A DNA stretch of 6,824 nt from Planctomycetaceae bacterium (GCA_031283515.1 JAITBS010000177.1:1-6824); one strand, 5' to 3'. Counted from the first letter of the stretch, positions 1 through 6,705 are shown. A program made the numbers and translations. The notes: generated by a model not told the origin, from the letters alone.

Positions 1-2526
1 TGGTAAAACCGGCTTTTGTGGCGTTTCATCCCATGCGGAAAAACGTATCATTTTCTTAACTCCGTAAACCGTGTAACTTGTAACACCATCAGGATTGGTT
101 GTTGCAAAAACTCGTCCCCGTTTATCATATTCCGTTGTTGTCGTTTGATTGAATGCCGTAGGTAAAGATATTTCACGGGTAAAGGGTACGTTTCCATTCC
201 ATGCAACGAGATTGTCTGTATCCGTTGTAACAAGTGCCGGTAAAGAATTGGTATCGACATCGCGCACTATCAAAGCTCTTTGAAGAGTAACCGGATGATA
301 ACCGTAATAAGTTACAACTCCAATCGCATCACGCGACCAGCGAAGATGACCATACGAATCGTAATATTTTTGCGTAACAGAAGAAACTCCATGACCGTTT
401 TGTGTTACCGGAACTGCCTGTTTGGTAACTGTTTCTGTTTTAATGGATTTTTTGAAATTATCTTCCCAATAGGTATAAGTATAAGATGTTGTTACACGAT
501 CTGATGATGCTCGATTGGTTGTTTGTGTCGGATAAGCATAATCTGCAATCACATGACCTTGAGCGTCATAATCCGCCGCGCCAACATAATAAGCGGTACC
601 ATTGGAACCAATCTTAACTTTGTAACCTGTAACTTTTTGAAGTGTATCATTATACTCAGCAATTTTAACAATTCCTTTCGATGATTCCAAAGTCGCCGAA
701 TCATTTGCCCAGCTATTACCGTTATAGGGATTCAGAAATTGTTTCAACTCCGCATTCGTGTCAATCAACGCATGAACCTCCGGCAAACGTTCTTCAATCA
801 CTTTGCCATAAGCATTTAACTTCTTTGAAATACAAACTGCATTAAGTGTTGCGGCATTGGGATTTTCAATCATTGCTTTACGAAGTTCAACCCCTTGCCA
901 ATTCAGTCCATAAACCGTACGTTTAATTGGTGTTCCCGAAAAATCTTTTGTATCCTCTATCGTCAAATACACAACAATATTCGGATCACCCAATGTATTG
1001 CCGGAGGGAATGGTATTAAGAGTCATGTAATAGTAATCGTACTTTAACCCGCCGCTTGAACCACCGCAAGAATTGCAGCCGGTATTGACCGATTCCGTCT
1101 GGACTAAACCAAGATAAGGATAGGTCGGCACTTCACTACGATCATTGCCGCCGTATTTACTCGATAAATTTTCTGTTCCCCATGCTGTACTGATGTTAGA
1201 ACTTGTACTAATTGTATAATCGTAATAAGTAAAAACTCGTGACGAATAATCAGAGATGGTTTTTCCGCCGGACAATGTCTGACCGCCATAATAATAGTAA
1301 TAATAATCATAGTTATTGCTATAATAATTAAAGATATCTTCGGGAACGTTAATTTCACTGTTCTCCGCAATAATTCGTTCAATCGCTTCCGGTTCAAGAA
1401 CACTTTCCAACTGATAATAGCCGCGACCATCGTAAAGATAATAACGGTATTGCGTGTATTTATGATCCCATGTTACACCGTCAGTCAACAATTCGGAAAC
1501 TCGTACCTGAGCCAAGTCACCATCCGTACCAACATAATCCGATACCGTTTGATAGTCAACGTACAAATATTCCGCCTCCGCTATTTTTACTGTTGTTTCC
1601 AATTCAGGTGAACCATCGTACACTTCGATCTTTTTAAGGTAACCACTCACATAACCCGTCGAATAGTACGAATATTGAATAAAATAAGATTGAGGTGATG
1701 CCGTAACAACAAGAACCAATTTACCATTGTTATTGTAAGTATAAGTTTCACCAATAAGTCCCTGTGTTAAATAGGAAAGATTTGTCCGTTCAGAAAGAGG
1801 AATAATGTCATTCTGATAAGTGCTGAGACCCCAACAAGGATCCATCGGATCTTTTTCACGGAAAATGTAAACTTCACCCGTTTCCGGAAACGTTAAGGTG
1901 TAAACAAGATAACTAAGCGCAACCGATTTTGTGAGTGTTGCATGAAACTCGGCAGGTCCCGTATAAGTTCCATTGACTTTACCCGAATCATTATCGGTGA
2001 AAACATATTTACTTGTTGCCGTCAAGAATAACTCCATAGAATTACCTGTTCGGCGGAGATAAATTGATTGAGGTCCGCCCGTCCATCGACGCCCTTGAAT
2101 ATTGTAATTAGGGTTATTGTACGTTCTGGTGTCCAACATACTGTTATAAGAACGTTGATGACGCCAACCGCCAAGCGGTCCATCAATAAATAAGTCCGTT
2201 TCTTCTTCAACAACCGAACCATTCATTAAATGAATTGGATCTGGAGAAGCGGCAGCTTGAGGCGGACTACTGCTCATTCCTCCAAAACCGTTACCAAAAC
2301 AGGGACCACCACACGAACCATTACCAGCTCCGCCGGGACCATTACCTCCGGCACCTGGACCACTACCGCCAGGACCAATACAACATGGCTTGGTACACGG
2401 AGGAGAAGGCGGTTGAGGATTACCGCTCTGATTACTGTGACCGGATGACCAAACAATTCCAGAAATGACCACACAACAGAAAATGAACAAAACCAGATTG
2501 CGTAGCGATAATAAAAACGTGTTCAT
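1..2526 (-). CDS. RHS/YD-repeat exported protein, 3' end beyond the window
   Basis: The frame is open for 842 codons from the ATG at 2526 to the left edge, with no stop. Residues 1-27 form a signal peptide (MNTFLLSLRN, then a hydrophobic stretch with two Cys). Residues 35-95 are a Gly/Pro-rich linker containing Cys (PPCTKPCC, SCGGPC). At 96-129 comes DPIHLMNGSVVEEETDLFI followed by GGWRHQRSYNS, which matches the DUF6531-type opening of RHS proteins (DPVxxxTGxxxxxETD, then RxYNS). The body is Tyr/Thr-rich and beta-prone, with a CNSCGG motif near 484-488. YD-repeat-like units appear towards the visible end: YDAQGHV (653-659), YYDSYGHL (721-728), YDKRGRV followed by TNPDGVTSYTVYG (800-822). RHS proteins build a beta-spiral shell and often carry a variable C-terminal toxin or effector; that end lies outside the window, so its function is open. 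It is the last of four co-oriented genes and has its own Shine-Dalgarno. The RHS class is confident; the role is not. Confidence 0.88.
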   Translation of the reverse strand, partial: MNTFLLSLRNLVLFIFCCVVISGIVWSSGHSNQSGNPQPPSPPCTKPCCIGPGGSGPGAGGNGPGGAGNGSCGGPCFGNGFGGMSSSPPQAAASPDPIHLMNGSVVEEETDLFIDGPLGGWRHQRSYNSMLDTRTYNNPNYNIQGRRWTGGPQSIYLRRTGNSMELFLTATSKYVFTDNDSGKVNGTYTGPAEFHATLTKSVALSYLVYTLTFPETGEVYIFREKDPMDPCWGLSTYQNDIIPLSERTNLSYLTQGLIGETYTYNNNGKLVLVVTASPQSYFIQYSYYSTGYVSGYLKKIEVYDGSPELETTVKIAEAEYLYVDYQTVSDYVGTDGDLAQVRVSELLTDGVTWDHKYTQYRYYLYDGRGYYQLESVLEPEAIERIIAENSEINVPEDIFNYYSNNYDYYYYYYGGQTLSGGKTISDYSSRVFTYYDYTISTSSNISTAWGTENLSSKYGGNDRSEVPTYPYLGLVQTESVNTGCNSCGGSSGGLKYDYYYMTLNTIPSGNTLGDPNIVVYLTIEDTKDFSGTPIKRTVYGLNWQGVELRKAMIENPNAATLNAVCISKKLNAYGKVIEERLPEVHALIDTNAELKQFLNPYNGNSWANDSATLESSKGIVKIAEYNDTLQKVTGYKVKIGSNGTAYYVGAADYDAQGHVIADYAYPTQTTNRASSDRVTTSYTYTYWEDNFKKSIKTETVTKQAVPVTQNGHGVSSVTQKYYDSYGHLRWSRDAIGVVTYYGYHPVTLQRALIVRDVDTNSLPALVTTDTDNLVAWNGNVPFTREISLPTAFNQTTTTEYDKRGRVFATTNPDGVTSYTVYGVKKMIRFSAWDETPQKPVLP
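1288..1329 (-). repeat. Tyr/Asn/Asp-coding triplet-rich tract inside the RHS gene
   Basis: Fourteen codons (residues 400-413) read NYYSNNYDYYYYYY and consist almost wholly of TAT, TAC, AAT, AAC and GAT. On the plus strand this is a run of ataata/agtaat-type triplets. Any slippage by whole triplets would stay in frame. It is low complexity rather than a perfect microsatellite. Confidence 0.6.
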
Positions 2527-2536
2527 CGGAAACCTC
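2416..2536 (-). repeat. Left copy of the duplicated RHS 5' end, inverted relative to 6585-6705
   Basis: Read on the minus strand, this segment (leader plus first 37 codons) aligns without gaps to 6585-6705 on the plus strand. Over the 111 coding bases I count 25 differences, about 77% identity, and 26 of 37 residues are the same. A 20-base block (2473-2492) is identical to 6629-6648. The ten leader bases TGAGGTTTCC are also shared. The two copies form an imperfect inverted repeat with about 4 kb between them. Confidence 0.8.
2533..2536 (-). promoter_or_regulatory. Shine-Dalgarno of the left RHS gene
   Basis: The minus strand reads GAGG, six bases, then ATG at 2526. The same GAGGTTTCC leader precedes the paralogous start at 6595, and the proteins become similar exactly from this Met. 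Together these fix the start codon. Confidence 0.75.
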
Positions 2537-2598
2537 ATAAGGGTAAAAGTACAATAATTAGCAAGAACGATTGGTATGTATGGAAAGATCAAGAAAAT

Positions 2599-4548
2599 TT
2601 ATTGTTCCTTCTTTTCTTTGCGTTTTTTCTCTTGGACTTTTTCGATGTTGGCAATGGATTTTTGGTAACGGTCAAGCGTCCGTTTTTCGCCGCGTTGTTC
2701 GGCAACAACGGCACGGCGTTTTAATTCAAGGACGTATTGGTCGGCGGCGAAGGTGTCCGCCGCTTCGGTCTCTTCTGTACGAATTTTAGCATAGAACGCT
2801 TTGATTTCATCGCCTTTGGCAAGCCATGTGTCAAATTGTTTTTGTTGGTCTTCATCGGGGTATTGGTCGCGGACACTCATAATTAACGAGCGGGCTTCGT
2901 CCGAACGATCCAACGCAATTAACCGCGCAACCAGTTCCGCAATAACCCGAAACCGCATTGCAGGACTTTCAGCCGCTTCCAACGCTCGTTCAATCGGAAC
3001 AATTCCCGTACCCGGTCGGAAATCACTACTGTAAACTGTTTCATATTTGAACGCTTCGGCAAGAAACCAACTCGCACGAAGATCACCCGGTTGTTTTTCC
3101 GCTTCTTCACCAATCAAATGCGAATCCGTTAAGTCCGCCATAATTTTCGGTTGACCCGCCAAACGGCAAACACAAGCAAGAACATAAGCAATAGTAAGAT
3201 TGCACGTTCCGTCGTCGTTGGTTACATTATCGGACAATATTTTAATCTTTTGATCAACTTCATCACCAAGAAAGAGCCGTGCCAAACGAAAATACGGTTC
3301 GATATTCAAATTCAAATATCCGCCCGGACTACGTCCCGGAATAAAACCCGGTTGAGATTGCGGCGGGGACGATGTTTTACTCCACTTCACAAGAAGATCA
3401 ATCGCAAGATTCGCATCGGTTTGCGCGGCATACCAACGAATTGCTCCTGCGAGTTGCGGAAAGGTCAGATATTGTAACAAGTTCGGATTTTCACCGATTG
3501 CCTTAAACACAACAACACGCTCCGACGCCGACAAAACTCCCATTAAGGGAGGAAGTTGTTTTTGAATTAACTCTTTCGCTTCCGACGGTTGAAGGTTACT
3601 CAAAAATCCGGGGGAAGTCAATTTAGTAATCGTTTCGGAAACAATTTCGCGTTGTGTTGAGCGGTGTTCCGTAACAACACGCCCGACATCCCAAATAAAA
3701 TCGACATTCGGATCAACCCGCAACGCAACACGTTTTTGAAACGTTGTATCCGAAAAATATTCACCCTTGAGACCTTGTTTCACTTCTTTCGCCAAATCTT
3801 GCGGCGGTGTAAAAACACCGGACGGAACAACCTGACGTTCAATCACTTCGGATTGCCACGCCAGAACCGCAGAGGGATAACTCGGCAAGCGTGCCTCACC
3901 GGGTTTAATCGGAACAGAAACTCGAACATATTCCAAACGAAAATCAGCAGGTTTTCCGGCAGTTAATGTTACCGAACCGTTAAGGATGGTGTTTGGGGCT
4001 TGCGGTGTTGTTTCCGGTTTTGCCCTTTGTTTTGTATCCGCTTTTTCTTTCTGTGCTGTTTTTGCGTCTTTATTTTTAACCGGTTGGGATTCCGATATCG
4101 TTTCAAAATCATCCGAAACCGCTATATTCGTATCGAGAATAAGTTGGTCATTGATCCAGAGTTTCATAACACCATCGGCTCCGACAGACGTAAAAGGTGA
4201 AAATGTGTAACGTCCGTTTGCCGGAACATTCAGTTGACCCGTCCAACGTACAGAAAAGGAACGTTTATCAATTTGATCCGGTCCCGTCATCGCTTCGGCA
4301 AGCCACATCTGTTCTTGAACCGGTAACTCACGCCATGAATTACGTTTCACCCATGTTTCCACCGAACGCGATTTCTCACGTTCTGCCGATTGCGGCTCAG
4401 CGGAACTGCCGCGTTCCGGTTGAAGGAACGTTTGACGCAATTGCCGAAACGAATTTTTCGTCTCGTCAGAACGTTGTTTCGGTTGCGCAAAAAGATTTGC
4501 CGTACAAAAAGTTGTTGCAATAAACAAAGATAAAAGAATAAAACGCAT
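2599..4548 (-). CDS. Secreted PA14-domain protein with a helical C-terminus
   Basis: The product has 649 residues. A signal peptide covers 1-21 (MRFILLSLFI...ANLFA, cleavage likely before QPKQ). Residues 97-140 resemble the core of a PA14 beta-barrel (FSVRWTGQLNVPANGRYTF, then GADGVMKLWINDQLILDT), and 190-250 resemble its end (VTLTAGKPADFRLEYV, LAWQSE, PSGVFTPP). A Lys/Glu/Ala-rich insertion sits between them at about 157-187. At 259-289 a motif typical of a PA14 beginning appears (GLKGEYFSDTTFQ...DPNVDFIWDVG), so the order looks displaced or a second copy is cut short. From about 300 onward the protein is mostly alpha-helical and may be TPR-like, ending in a very charged Lys/Glu tail. PA14 domains usually bind carbohydrate in surface proteins and glycosidases; no catalytic domain is visible here. 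The start is supported by GGAG eight bases upstream. A neighbouring ATG at 4553 is out of frame. Confidence 0.85.
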   Translation of the reverse strand: MRFILLSLFIATTFCTANLFAQPKQRSDETKNSFRQLRQTFLQPERGSSAEPQSAEREKSRSVETWVKRNSWRELPVQEQMWLAEAMTGPDQIDKRSFSVRWTGQLNVPANGRYTFSPFTSVGADGVMKLWINDQLILDTNIAVSDDFETISESQPVKNKDAKTAQKEKADTKQRAKPETTPQAPNTILNGSVTLTAGKPADFRLEYVRVSVPIKPGEARLPSYPSAVLAWQSEVIERQVVPSGVFTPPQDLAKEVKQGLKGEYFSDTTFQKRVALRVDPNVDFIWDVGRVVTEHRSTQREIVSETITKLTSPGFLSNLQPSEAKELIQKQLPPLMGVLSASERVVVFKAIGENPNLLQYLTFPQLAGAIRWYAAQTDANLAIDLLVKWSKTSSPPQSQPGFIPGRSPGGYLNLNIEPYFRLARLFLGDEVDQKIKILSDNVTNDDGTCNLTIAYVLACVCRLAGQPKIMADLTDSHLIGEEAEKQPGDLRASWFLAEAFKYETVYSSDFRPGTGIVPIERALEAAESPAMRFRVIAELVARLIALDRSDEARSLIMSVRDQYPDEDQQKQFDTWLAKGDEIKAFYAKIRTEETEAADTFAADQYVLELKRRAVVAEQRGEKRTLDRYQKSIANIEKVQEKKRKEKKEQ

Positions 4549-4556
4549 GGCATGAT

Positions 4557-4560
4557 CTCC
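4557..4560 (-). promoter_or_regulatory. Shine-Dalgarno of the PA14 gene
   Basis: The minus strand reads GGAG followed by eight bases and the ATG at 4548. An out-of-frame ATG at 4553 lies only three bases from GGAG, which is too close. The spacing therefore favours 4548, and that start gives a clean signal peptide. Confidence 0.65.
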
Positions 4561-4613
4561 AAATAAAAACTGGGTGAAAATAAATCAATAAAAAAAAACA
4601 GCCGGATTAAACG

Positions 4614-5504
4614 TTACGGACAAATGCAATGACACTCACATTCACACGTGAGCGGTCGCTGTTTACAGATGGCACAGCCGCAACGTCCTTCGTGGTCAAT
4701 ACTTTGCAAACACAAGCATTGGCAATGTTCACACGTACAACCGACCGGACAAACAAAACACCGCGGATTCTGAGTCAGACAACCATCACAATTACAAACA
4801 CAATGTTCACACGTACAACCAACCGGACACGCAAAACATCGCGGATTCTGATATTGGCAACCGGAACAGTTACAATTTTCATCGCCCGTCGAACAACAAC
4901 ATCGGCAGGCAATTGTACATTGCGAGGAATCGTAATGGTTACAGGTATGACAATGATAATCGGGATCGTTGGGATCGGTTTCACTATTGGCGGAGGAAAA
5001 TGTCGCCCCTAACGCGCTGCCGGTTGTCGCAAACGCAAGAGCGCGTTCGCCGCTGTCAACGTAGGCAACATCATAAACCCAAACCGGTGAATCTGTTGCC
5101 GATTCTTCATTGTCGGAAAGAATTGTTACAGAATCCTCTTCCTGAAAACCTTCCTGCTCGTAAGCAACATTATATTGCGTATCAACACAATATCGCGGCA
5201 TCTCTGTAACAGTTGGTTCGGCTTCCACCCGATAAGTGTAATGATACACCTTTTTACCGTCCGGTCTTTCGTCAATACGATTCAATTTCTTACTGACAAG
5301 CGTCCGTGTTTTCAGATCAACCCGACCGGTTTTGGAAGGTGTTGACTTGTTTTTATTGTTACCATTATCCGCCGCTTTATTATTTGCGGCATTATTAGTA
5401 ACAGGTTTAGCGGCATTTTTAGATGCGGCATTCGGTTGAGCGTTAAGCAACTCCGCAAAAAGAATGACGACCAACAGAACAAAAAATAAAAGAACTTTCT
5501 TCAT
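4614..5504 (-). CDS. Secreted cysteine-rich repeat protein, family not recognised
   Basis: The product has 296 residues from the ATG at 5504. A signal peptide covers 1-22 (MKKVLLFFVLLVVILFAELLNA, cleavage before QPNA). Residues 23-58 are a low-complexity Asn/Ala/Lys linker. Residues 60-175 are a non-repetitive region containing VYHYTYRVEAEPTV and PVWVYDVAYVD. The last 112 residues (185-296) hold 33 Cys, about 30%, arranged in repeats. Two adjacent 26-residue units share CxCxxCxxQNPRCFxC and PVGCTCEHC with eight Cys each, and degenerate partial units flank them on both sides. The Cys could form disulfides in a stiff extracellular stalk or bind metal; an exported protein makes disulfides more likely, but this is inference. 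It sits 65 bp upstream of the PA14 gene on the same strand. A GTG at 5513 in frame is an alternative start but overlaps the Shine-Dalgarno. Confidence 0.85.
   Translation of the reverse strand: MKKVLLFFVLLVVILFAELLNAQPNAASKNAAKPVTNNAANNKAADNGNNKNKSTPSKTGRVDLKTRTLVSKKLNRIDERPDGKKVYHYTYRVEAEPTVTEMPRYCVDTQYNVAYEQEGFQEEDSVTILSDNEESATDSPVWVYDVAYVDSGERALAFATTGSALGATFSSANSETDPNDPDYHCHTCNHYDSSQCTIACRCCCSTGDENCNCSGCQYQNPRCFACPVGCTCEHCVCNCDGCLTQNPRCFVCPVGCTCEHCQCLCLQSIDHEGRCGCAICKQRPLTCECECHCICP
4723..4878 (-). repeat. Two tandem 78-bp units coding for the 26-residue Cys repeat
   Basis: Unit A is 4723-4800 and unit B is 4801-4878, with no gap between them. The first 20 bases of each (plus strand) are identical, and I count 16 differences over 78 positions, about 79% identity. 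The period is exactly 26 codons, so copy number can change without breaking the frame. The coded units share the QNPRCFxCPVGCTCEHC core. Confidence 0.85.
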
Positions 5505-5658
5505 TGTCCACACTCCTAACTAAGAAACAGTAGCAAAAACGGAAATGTAACCGACATTCTCGGAACGTTATATGATATTTTCTAAAATCCCGAAAACCAT
5601 TACAAGTACCCCTACCCGCTTTTTTTCAAAAAAGTGTGGAAATTTTTTTAACTTTTTT
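5505..5658. other. AT-rich gap upstream of the Cys-rich gene
   Basis: This 154-bp gap holds no gene that I can support. It contains homopolymer runs at 5644-5660 and an A/T-stem inverted repeat at 5619-5634 (C, seven T, C, six A, G). On the minus strand a -10-like TATCAT (5572-5577) stands about 68 bases before the start, but I see no good -35 at the proper distance. Its length, greater than the 65- and 72-bp gaps downstream, leaves room for a promoter driving the Cys-rich, PA14 and RHS genes. This is suggestive only. Confidence 0.35.
5513..5517 (-). promoter_or_regulatory. Shine-Dalgarno that decides the start of the Cys-rich gene
   Basis: The minus strand reads AGGAG, then eight bases, then ATG at 5504. 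This is ideal spacing for the ATG and rules against the in-frame GTG at 5513, whose G lies inside the motif. Confidence 0.75.
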
Positions 5659-6354
5659 TTATTTTATCTGGATCGGAATGATCATTTTTTTCTGTTTTCG
5701 GTGATTTGTCTGGATATTGAGTAAAATTAAACGTTCCGGCGTGAAGTCATTGAGTGTAACGATAAGAGTTGTCTGTGAACCGGATTCAATGGGTTCCGCA
5801 TTGATTTTTATCGTGCAAACTGCCGGAATTGATGTTGCGTAAAGAAGCCGTATCGGTTCTTTTCCTTCATTAAATATTGTCAAATATTGTTCTATTATTT
5901 TCTCCTCACTGACAAAAATTAAATTTTTCGGCTCCACACGAAGCGGTGAATCAATTCGTGCGTGAAAACGGGTTTGAAACATTTTGCCGTTTGCTGTTAT
6001 TTTTATTGTTTTCGTGTAAGAACCGGTTACTTCGGGTGCGGTAAACCGTAATTGAAACAACGATTTACTTTTCGCAGGAATAGACTTCGGTGATTCGATA
6101 ACCGTAACACAATCACATTCAATTTCAATCTTATCAATCAGCCAATTTTCATCGGAGGCGTTGGTCATTTCAATCGTAAAATCATGAACACTTTTTGATT
6201 CAACGTAACCAAGATCATACTTTTCCGGTGTTAAACCGGAAACCAATTCAACAGAATGAATCGGTTCAGCCGTTTCGTAACCGTTTCGCCGTAAAAGATA
6301 AACAGCAATGATCAGTAGTAAAACCGAAACCAATAAAATAAAAAACCGTTTCAT
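5659..6354 (-). CDS. Membrane-anchored DUF1573-like Ig-fold protein
   Basis: The product has 231 residues. Residues 4-21 are a hydrophobic anchor (FILLVSVLLLIIAVYL) followed by RR, so the rest is probably periplasmic or extracellular. Residues 43-135 match the DUF1573 pattern: YDLGYVESKSVHDFTIEMTN, then the paired-Cys motif ECDCVTV (79-85), then IPAKSKSLFQLRF and GSYTKTIKITANG. Residues 137-230 look like a second Ig-like beta domain (VEPKNLIFV, YLTIFNEGKEPIRL). Most DUF1573 proteins have CGCT at the Cys pair; here it is CDCV. The molecular role of the family is poorly known; in Planctomycetota and Bacteroidota these proteins are exported. No Shine-Dalgarno precedes the ATG; the leader is AATTTT-rich. 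It is the first of the four minus-strand genes and diverges from the right RHS-like gene. Confidence 0.82.
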   Translation of the reverse strand: MKRFFILLVSVLLLIIAVYLLRRNGYETAEPIHSVELVSGLTPEKYDLGYVESKSVHDFTIEMTNASDENWLIDKIEIECDCVTVIESPKSIPAKSKSLFQLRFTAPEVTGSYTKTIKITANGKMFQTRFHARIDSPLRVEPKNLIFVSEEKIIEQYLTIFNEGKEPIRLLYATSIPAVCTIKINAEPIESGSQTTLIVTLNDFTPERLILLNIQTNHRKQKKMIIPIQIK

Positions 6355-6594
6355 GACTAAAATTAAAAAATTAAAAAATTATGAATAATTGATTGTAATA
6401 TTTGGAATTTTTTTTTCAGAGGTATTGAAAGTACCTCGCTCATTTTATATGATGGACATTTAGCGTTTACAAATTTGGCTTTTTGTAATGATTCATCATG
6501 TTATTGAGGACGGAGCAATTATTGATTTCGTTCCTACAGGATGAATGTTTTTAACCGCCATTTTCTCGGTATCCATTATTTTGTGAGGTTTCCT
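6355..6594. promoter_or_regulatory. Divergent spacer expected to hold promoters for both directions
   Basis: This 240-bp spacer separates two divergent starts, so each needs a promoter here. Next to the DUF1573-like start lies a tandem AATTAAAA run (about 6361-6380, two and a half copies) and an eleven-base T run ending at 6416. A perfect 6-bp inverted repeat GAGGTA/TACCTC with a 7-base loop spans 6419-6437 and could be an operator. On the plus strand TTGGCT (6475-6480) and TGTTAT (6499-6504), 18 bases apart, are a weak promoter candidate. I cannot assign exact elements. Confidence 0.4.
6585..6588 (+). promoter_or_regulatory. Shine-Dalgarno of the right RHS-like gene
   Basis: GAGG is followed by six bases and the ATG at 6595. 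The surrounding TGAGGTTTCC is identical to the leader of the left RHS gene, which supports the start and a shared origin of both leaders. Confidence 0.75.
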
Positions 6595-6705
6595 ATGAAT
6601 ACTCTTTTATTATCGCTGCGAAATCTGATTTTGTTCATTTTCTGTTGTCTGGTAGTTACCGGAACGATTTTGGGTTCGGGACATAGTGATCAGAGTGGCG
6701 ATCCT
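6585..6705 (+). repeat. Right copy of the duplicated RHS 5' end
   Basis: This is the partner of 2416-2536, in opposite orientation. It covers the leader, the signal peptide and the first ten or so mature residues. Past 6705 the two genes keep similar composition (Pro/Gly linker with a CC pair) but no longer align base by base. The identity therefore marks the export signal as the conserved part. Confidence 0.8.

Noticed and set aside
2230..2468. Plus-strand open frames opposite the Gly/Pro linker, one Thr/Arg-rich
   Set aside because: They are antisense shadows of GGT/CCT-type codons in the RHS gene and have no ribosome-binding site or recognisable domain.
1..2526. The left region considered as non-coding or a broken gene, since short frames appear in it
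   Set aside because: Reading the minus strand from 2526 gives 842 codons with no stop or frameshift and clear RHS motifs. The gene is simply cut by the window edge.
4590..4598. Run of nine T on the minus strand just after the Cys-rich gene, as a terminator
   Set aside because: The preceding bases form at most a three-pair stem (CCG with CGG), too weak for an intrinsic terminator. Read-through into the PA14 gene remains plausible.
4723..4878. Repeat units considered as a CRISPR array
   Set aside because: There are only two contiguous units with no spacers, and they encode a periodic Cys motif in frame.
4629..5012. A 127-codon plus-strand frame rich in Thr/Arg opposite the Cys-rich gene
   Set aside because: It mirrors the Cys/Asn codon repeats of the minus-strand gene, which has a signal peptide, a well-placed Shine-Dalgarno and a periodic pattern. 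The plus frame has none of these.
5619..5634. A/T inverted repeat after the DUF1573-like gene as a terminator
   Set aside because: The stem is almost all A-T with a loop of two to four bases, and no T run follows it on the minus strand.
6488..6544. An 18-codon plus-strand frame (MIHHVIEDGAIIDFVPTG) in the divergent spacer
   Set aside because: It has no Shine-Dalgarno, the upstream frame is closed by a stop at 6461-6463, and I do not recognise the peptide. It could be a gene remnant, but nothing supports translation.
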